This document shows, piece by piece, positions 62,108 to 64,000 of a stretch of DNA of 64,000 bases. Each line of letters opens with the position of its first letter. The stretch's first letter is position 1. Below the pieces are notes generated by a model. It searched no databases and was not told where the DNA came from. It saw only the letters and a list, made by a program, of their open reading frames with translations. The stretch is from Prevotella sp902465605. GTDB lineage: Bacteria > Bacteroidota > Bacteroidia > Bacteroidales > Bacteroidaceae. The DNA lies in contig CABQNT010000003.1 in the NCBI GenBank assembly GCA_902465605.1, positions 170,205-234,204 on the forward strand. The letters run 5' to 3'. A program made the position numbers and the translations under genes.

Positions 62108-62425
62108 TTATCTTTTTGAAGCTCGTTTCTTATTCTTAATACCCAAGTCCTGTAACATGCGACCCAGCTCATCGTCTTTAGCTAAATAGAGAATGTCGTC
62201 TTCGAGTTGCAGGGCATTGAGCACACGCATCACTACACCGAGCGAAACAGAAGGTTCTCCCTTTTCCAAACGTGAGAGGGTAAGCCTGGAACATTGTGCA
62301 CGTTGTGCCACCTGATCCATCGTCAGGTCTCTTCGCAATCGGGCAAGGCGGAACTGCTCGCCCACTACATTCAACTTCTCTTGCAGTGCTCTGGTCATCC
62401 AGTTGGCTTTGGTAAACTTTGTCAT
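62108..62425 (-). CDS. HipB-like XRE-family regulator
   Basis: A 105-residue DNA-binding protein. The helix-turn-helix is at about 36-75 (DLTMDQVAQRAQCSRLTLSRLEKGEPS), with a C-terminal KDDELGRMLQDLGI typical of HipB-type antitoxins. The start is ATG 62425: the longer frame begins at a TTG inside the promoter box. A HipA kinase gene is expected next to it but none follows on this strand before the tRNA-Ser terminator, so it is an orphan here. Confidence 0.82.
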   Translation of the reverse strand: MTKFTKANWMTRALQEKLNVVGEQFRLARLRRDLTMDQVAQRAQCSRLTLSRLEKGEPSVSLGVVMRVLNALQLEDDILYLAKDDELGRMLQDLGIKNKKRASKR

Positions 62426-62442
62426 AATGTATGTTTTACGAT

Positions 62443-62451
62443 GCAAAGATA
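62443..62451 (-). promoter_or_regulatory. -7 box of the HipB-like gene
   Basis: The minus strand reads TATCTTTGC; the ATG is 18 nt beyond it. Confidence 0.55.
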
Positions 62452-62707
62452 CTGTAATAAGTTTAATATATAGTACTTTATCTGGTATTTATTTTTTTTA
62501 TTTTTCTTATTTTTCTATTTCTTTTCCATATTGGTGTCCGCAGGATGCTTCTCATTTACAATCTCAGATAATTTCAGTTCGTGTTCCACCTGCCATGAAT
62601 ATATAGGGTGTATTCTTATAGGCTGGTACTTCATTCTGTAAGCCTATCGGGCAAGTCAAATACGCTCAAATTTAATTCAACCAACGGGTTAATACCAGTA
62701 AATTGAA

Positions 62708-62732
62708 GGTGTGTCAAAATTTTGATACACCC
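62708..62732. terminator. symmetrical hairpin after the SH3-like secreted protein gene
   Basis: GGTGTGTCAAAA with TTTTGATACACC, followed on the plus strand by CTCTCTC and a T-rich stretch. It shares GATACACCCTC with the hairpin at 33816-33850. Otherwise the 62452-62800 gap shows no gene. Confidence 0.45.
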
Positions 62733-62800
62733 TCTCTCAATATTTTTCTGGAAAGATATAGTCTTTGTTTTTACAATCCACTTATCCTTCTTAGAATTAT

Positions 62801-63454
62801 TTAATCAAACATGGATATTATCATTTTCTTTTTAATATCCACAGGGCATTTATCAAATGGTAGTATTCGTTTACGATTTATATATCCGATAAATAAACTC
62901 CCATCATTAGAATAAGCCTTGCACCAGTCACTTCCCCAAATTGGGGTATATAAAAATATCTGGTTCCTACGAATCTTTGTCTTTACTTTTGACTTCGTTG
63001 AAGGTCTCTCTCTAACATAGGTGATACTATCTGGGTCATTAATCACAGCAGGAAATTTCATGTAATCCTCTTTATGTAGAAGATTACATCCTTTACTATC
63101 ATAGACGCAATTGATATCAGAATATCTGAAGCTGCGAGGTGGTTCAGTAGTTACCATAAAATACAGTGCTTTATCACCCAAATCAAGTTCTACAACAGAA
63201 TCTAACGGGTTACCGTAACTGAAAACATGAGCCTTGGTGATTGCTGCAAAAATAATACTATCACTTTTGTCTTGATAGAGCGATTTGACAGAATAAGTAT
63301 TGTTCCCTATATCTATGTGTTTTGACTGGCATGTTCCTAACACTTTATAAAGATCATATATACAATCTTTACAAGAGTGTTGTGCATGTGTGGATAAAAA
63401 GTATACGCATGCTAAAATTAACACAGTTGTACATTTCTTCATAATCAAACCCAT
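62801..63454 (-). CDS. secreted protein with an SH3-like C-terminus
   Basis: A 217-residue protein. The signal peptide spans about 5-24 (MKKCTTVLILACVYFLSTHA); the start is probably the second Met, 12 nt downstream. Two cysteine pairs follow (SCKDC). Residues ~150-205 (YVRERPSTKSKVKTKIRRNQ, WCKAYSNDGSLFIGYINRKRI) have the layout of a bacterial SH3 domain, often a wall- or ligand-binding unit. AT-rich. Function unknown. Confidence 0.7.
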   Translation of the reverse strand: MGLIMKKCTTVLILACVYFLSTHAQHSCKDCIYDLYKVLGTCQSKHIDIGNNTYSVKSLYQDKSDSIIFAAITKAHVFSYGNPLDSVVELDLGDKALYFMVTTEPPRSFRYSDINCVYDSKGCNLLHKEDYMKFPAVINDPDSITYVRERPSTKSKVKTKIRRNQIFLYTPIWGSDWCKAYSNDGSLFIGYINRKRILPFDKCPVDIKKKMIISMFD

Positions 63455-63544
63455 TGGCGGAATTTATTTAAGTTGATAAATATGCGTAAAAAGTTACACA
63501 TGTCGTTGGTTTTTAGCAATTTATTGATGTTCAAAACATTAAAG

Positions 63545-63660
63545 TCAAACTATCTTATGTACAACCTTTATACAAAAATCGTCAAAATACTTGAGATATG
63601 CAAGCAACTCTCTGAAAATCTCGTCAATGAATTTGGTAATGTACTGCTCACATGATGACA
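63545..63660 (+). pseudogene. transposase N-terminal scrap
   Basis: LYTKIVKILEICKQLSENLV, then NEFGNV, resembles the start of a Bacteroidota IS transposase and then stops. An unrelated frame (63591-63866) carries on with no family I recognise. The last 130 bp show only a short tail of a minus-strand frame ending at 63947. Confidence 0.35.
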
Positions 63661-64000
63661 TCCGAGCGAAACTTGACCAAACGGCTGACACTTGGATTGG
63701 AGCTTGCTTCTTCGCTAAGAACATCATGAAGTTCCAAAGGGAACTTCTTTGTCTCATTTTCGAAAAATCGGACTTGGAGGCTTCTCAAAAGAGAATTATG
63801 AGCATTTTTGACAGCATGGAGGCTGTATTACCCATACCACAAGGCTGTATGAAAGAAATAAATTAGTAGACCCTAAATAATGATTATATCCCATTATTAT
63901 TTTACCCTTACTAAGACTTTAGACATTTCTTTCTTTTTAATTATTCCTAAAATCCGCAGATATTTTTTCGAGTGTCTGATTTAGCCCTTGCTTGTGACGA

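Noticed and set aside
63591..63866. 91-residue ORF near the right end
   Set aside because: It overlaps a transposase scrap in another frame, has no recognisable domain or promoter; too weak to call.

Overview
This window looks like chromosomal DNA from a Bacteroidota species close to Prevotella. Many genes have the Bacteroidetes -7 promoter box TAnnTTTGC with no sigma70-like -10 box. The Na+-pumping NADH:quinone reductase operon, the type IX secretion protein PorQ, a subtilisin with a T9SS-like tail, a fimbrillin-type lipoprotein and several Bacteroidota-only hypothetical families point the same way. The genus assignment is inference; no rRNA is present.

Layout. 1-5700: glnS (cut by the window edge), an initiator tRNA, a TetR regulator, fabG, an RluA pseudouridine synthase, cmk, a DKNYY-repeat protein and a YecH-like protein. 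6150-12000: porQ diverging from a TonB-like protein, a polyprenyl synthase, a conserved hypothetical, tatD and a PagL-like outer-membrane protein. 12000-16520: a lipoprotein/beta-barrel pair, then a cassette of lipoprotein, ECF sigma factor and a membrane protein that looks like an anti-sigma factor joined to a beta-barrel. 16590-25440: housekeeping genes (exonuclease, ribH, TPR protein, recF-dciA, formyl-THF cyclo-ligase, S41 peptidase, dCMP deaminase, M3 peptidase). 26000-33650: a large outer-membrane beta-barrel protein, a Crp-like regulator overlapping apbE, two hypotheticals, a GT2 glycosyltransferase and a DUF4199 protein. 33870-34070: an SRP RNA and tRNA-Thr only 4 nt apart.

34300-40080 is an AT-rich accessory island. 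It holds five same-strand small lipoproteins, two of them probably paralogues and one with a frameshifted start. A decayed IS982-type element sits between them, followed by gene and transposase remnants. 40275-46830: a glutaredoxin-like protein, DUF2023 plus flavodoxin, a YgbA/NO-type protein translationally coupled to a T9SS-type subtilisin, a SlyD-like isomerase and aroC. 46900-49850: a large palindromic repeat, then a fimbrillin-type operon whose leader contains an (AC)24 microsatellite. 50200-57000: an outer-membrane barrel protein and nqrABCDEF. The ApbE enzyme encoded at 29.6-30.7 kb is of the type that attaches FMN to NqrB and NqrC. 57040-61470: a TamB-like protein. 61500-64000: a palindromic repeat, tRNA-Ser, an orphan HipB-like regulator, a secreted SH3-like protein and transposase scraps.

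The most unusual content is between the genes. Four families of repeats recur: 22-bp tandem near-palindromes at four loci; a ~195-bp palindromic element carrying GAACGC hairpins; a 200-270 bp element with ~20-bp terminal inverted repeats, whose two copies show compensatory changes in three separate stems; and a 205-bp giant palindrome. Together with the (AC)24 leader these are the best candidates for something undescribed.
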